Source: Acidobacteriaceae bacterium
Lineage (GTDB): Bacteria; Acidobacteriota; Terriglobia; Terriglobales; Acidobacteriaceae
Assembly: GCA_003165455.1 (NCBI GenBank)
Contig: PLUJ01000185.1
Location: 15,597 to 23,897 of the forward strand
Reading direction: 5' to 3'
Length of the DNA: 8,301 nucleotides
How positions within the stretch are numbered: the first letter of the stretch is position 1; each line of letters opens with the position of its first letter. Made by a program: the position numbers and the translations under genes. This document shows, in pieces, positions 7,190 to 8,301 of the stretch. Under the pieces are notes generated by a model, which was given only the letters and a program-made list of their open reading frames with translations, did not search any database and was not told where the DNA came from.

Positions 7190-7561
7190 ATGAACTCGAA
7201 ACCGATTAAGTCCAAATCTGACTCCGACATCGATCGTCGTTCGGGAAAACGTATTGCCGCCCGCGTGCCAGTAAAGATTCGAACCGCGGCGGACGACGTC
7301 GAACTACTTGCCCAGACCCGGGACGTCAGCAACCACGGCATATACCTCTATACCAACTCGCGGATGGCCGTCGACTCCAAGATAGAGTTGGTCCTGATTC
7401 TTCCTCCGGAACTCACGTCGGGGGAAAAGTGTTGGGTATGCTGCCATGCCCGCGTTTTGCGCGTGGAGCGGGGAACTGGCACGGACTTTGGCGTGGCGGC
7501 TGAAATCGAACGAATGGACATTCTGCCCGAAATTTCCGTCGTTCACCCGGAAAAGCTTTAG
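7190..7561 (+). CDS. PilZ-domain protein, probable cyclic-di-GMP receptor
   Basis: This 123-residue cytoplasmic protein consists of a single PilZ domain. PilZ domains bind cyclic-di-GMP and relay the signal to motility, exopolysaccharide or secretion machinery. The two binding motifs are present: an arginine motif RxxxR at R17-R21, overlapping a second at R21-R25 (RSGKR then IAAR), and DxSxxG at D45-S47-G50 (RDVSNHG), about 20 residues later as in the family. Beta-strand segments follow (IELVLILPPEL, HARVLRVER, FGVAAEIER). A CWVCC cluster sits at 81-85. No signal peptide, membrane segment or output domain is visible, so it must act through a partner. I chose ATG 7190, although only a weak TGGA lies upstream; a TTG at 7136 would add 18 residues with no better site. 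It stands alone, so the target is unknown. Confidence 0.88.
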   Translation: MNSKPIKSKSDSDIDRRSGKRIAARVPVKIRTAADDVELLAQTRDVSNHGIYLYTNSRMAVDSKIELVLILPPELTSGEKCWVCCHARVLRVERGTGTDFGVAAEIERMDILPEISVVHPEKL

Positions 7562-7591
7562 CTACAGCAGGGAATAATTTACGCGTTCCGC

Positions 7592-7620
7592 TTGAGTGGA
7601 GCTGTTTTTTGGGGGATAAT
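7592..7620 (+). promoter_or_regulatory. Candidate sigma70-type promoter for the small protein gene
   Basis: TTGAGT at 7592-7597 (4 of 6) and GATAAT at 7615-7620 (5 of 6) are 17 bp apart, with predicted start near 7627. A second, extended -10-like TGCCATAAT lies at 7652-7660 without a good -35. Both fall in the 149-bp gap between the PilZ stop and the next gene. Confidence 0.5.
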
Positions 7621-7697
7621 TGCGAAAGGGCTTCCCTTGTCATCCCCTAAGTGCCATAATTGCGGCCCTAGACGTGCTCTGGCCAAACTCGGTAATT

Positions 7698-7703
7698 AGG
7701 TGG
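7698..7703 (+). promoter_or_regulatory. Ribosome binding site of the small protein gene
   Basis: AGGTGG at 7698-7703 lies seven bases before the ATG at 7711. It favours this frame over the overlapping open frame from 7620 to 7934, which has no such site. Confidence 0.6.
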
Positions 7704-7710
7704 GCTGGTT

Positions 7711-8058
7711 ATGTGGATTCAGAAACTCGCGGACGGTGTTGTTCAAGTACAGACTCCCATCGGTCCGCGTTATGTAATGCCGTCTTTCAGGCAGCGAGCT
7801 TATTTTCTCTGGATGTTTCGTCATTTTCCCATTCTTCCTCATGCCGTACTCAGTCCCTCACAGCAACGGCTGATCGACCGCTTATGTTCCGAGCAGAGGT
7901 TCGTCTCCAAAGCATATGCGGATGGGTTGGATGATGCACCGGTGATCGGCACCATCGAACGCCGTTCCACGGTTGGATCCGAACCATTGCCGCCGCGGCG
8001 TCCTGCAATCAGTGAAAACTCGGAGGGCCTGCCGGCCCAGGCTCGACAGCGCTCTTAA
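7711..8058 (+). CDS. Conserved-looking small hypothetical protein
   Basis: The product is 115 residues of unknown function. Residues 1-85 look like a folded core: MWIQKLADGVVQVQTPIGPRY suggests short beta-strands, SFRQRAYFLWMFRHF and SPSQQRLIDRLCSEQRFV suggest two helices, and DGLDDAPVIGTIERR closes it. Residues 86-115 are Pro/Ser/Arg-rich and probably disordered. There is no signal peptide or clear transmembrane span (the aromatic stretch at 31-38 is too short), so it should be cytoplasmic; it is basic. No catalytic or metal-binding motif is seen. The sequence has the feel of a lineage-restricted Acidobacteriota protein, but I cannot name a family. Support for it being real comes from the good ribosome site, the candidate promoter at 7592-7620 and the protein-like composition. 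An overlapping open frame at 7620-7934 is judged a shadow. Confidence 0.72.
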   Translation: MWIQKLADGVVQVQTPIGPRYVMPSFRQRAYFLWMFRHFPILPHAVLSPSQQRLIDRLCSEQRFVSKAYADGLDDAPVIGTIERRSTVGSEPLPPRRPAISENSEGLPAQARQRS

Positions 8059-8220
8059 CCTCCGGCCATTCTGCATGCAATCACGGCGCAATCGCTTCTG
8101 CGGAGAAGAACCCTCCACGCGGATGGTTGTGGGCTGCTGCCACGCGCTTACCGGTTGCCTCTACTTTTGATTTTATTTCGCGAACGATACATCTAGCTTC
8201 CGCACCATTCGCGCGGGAAA
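8059..8220. other. Intergenic spacer before tRNA-Lys with a short palindrome
   Basis: No gene or clear terminator is seen here. TTCGCGAA at 8177-8184 is a perfect 8-bp palindrome and its half TTCGCG recurs at 8208-8213, 31 bp away. TTTTGATT at 8165-8172 is mirrored by AATCAAAA at 8227-8234. These short matches may be chance. Confidence 0.35.
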
Positions 8221-8229
8221 TGCTACAAT
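8221..8229 (+). promoter_or_regulatory. Extended -10 promoter element of tRNA-Lys
   Basis: TGCTACAAT at 8221-8229 matches the extended -10 form TGnTAnAAT, with TACAAT as the hexamer. The predicted start is near 8236, about 25 bases before the mature tRNA. No good -35 is present at 8198-8207, which an extended -10 can tolerate. Confidence 0.5.
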
Positions 8230-8260
8230 CAAAAACTCCCGCAGGCGAAGTCTCCGCCGT

Positions 8261-8301
<41 letters not shown>

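Noticed and set aside
7620..7934. Open frame of 104 codons overlapping the small protein gene in another frame
   Set aside because: It has no ribosome site and a Ser/Cys-rich unprotein-like composition; the 7711 frame has a better start and a more natural sequence.

Overview
The window looks like a stretch of an Acidobacteriota chromosome (Terriglobales-like). The reasons are the very large TonB-dependent receptor with an N-terminal carboxypeptidase-regulatory-like (Cna B/transthyretin-like) domain, a second outer-membrane protein with the same kind of domain, a cytoplasmic single-domain PilZ protein, and a mid-to-high GC content (judged by eye, not counted). This assignment is inference from gene style; no rRNA or marker gene is present to prove it. 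All recognisable genes lie on the + strand, and no mobile element, CRISPR array or phage gene is visible.

Layout. (1) 3-1640 is the 3' part of an outer-membrane beta-barrel protein with an N-terminal carboxypeptidase-regulatory-like domain; its 5' end lies outside the window. A terminator-like hairpin follows. (2) 1641-1934 is an intergenic region with a good sigma70-type promoter at 1777-1804 and a leader of about 124 nt carrying a TTGCAT/ATGCAA dyad. (3) 1935-5324 is a 1129-residue TonB-dependent receptor, closed by a textbook intrinsic terminator at 5341-5372. (4) 5545-6999 is an exported tetratricopeptide-repeat protein of 484 residues. (5) 7190-7561 is a 123-residue PilZ-domain protein, a probable cyclic-di-GMP sensor. 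(6) 7711-8058 is a 115-residue uncharacterised cytoplasmic protein with its own candidate promoter and a good ribosome binding site. (7) 8261-8301 is the 5' half of a tRNA-Lys (anticodon CTT), cut by the window end.

How the parts fit. The first three genes all act outside the cytoplasm: two outer-membrane barrels whose Ig-like N-terminal domains sit in the periplasm, and one exported TPR protein that could be a binding or assembly partner. The intrinsic terminator and separate start signals suggest they are individual transcription units and not one operon. The PilZ protein, the small protein and the tRNA appear to be unrelated single-gene units.

I see no clear, strikingly new multi-gene system. 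The points most worth a second look are the plug-less barrel with a conserved-looking acidic/Trp linker, four local cysteine pairs in the receptor, the dyad in the receptor leader, and the unassigned small protein next to tRNA-Lys.
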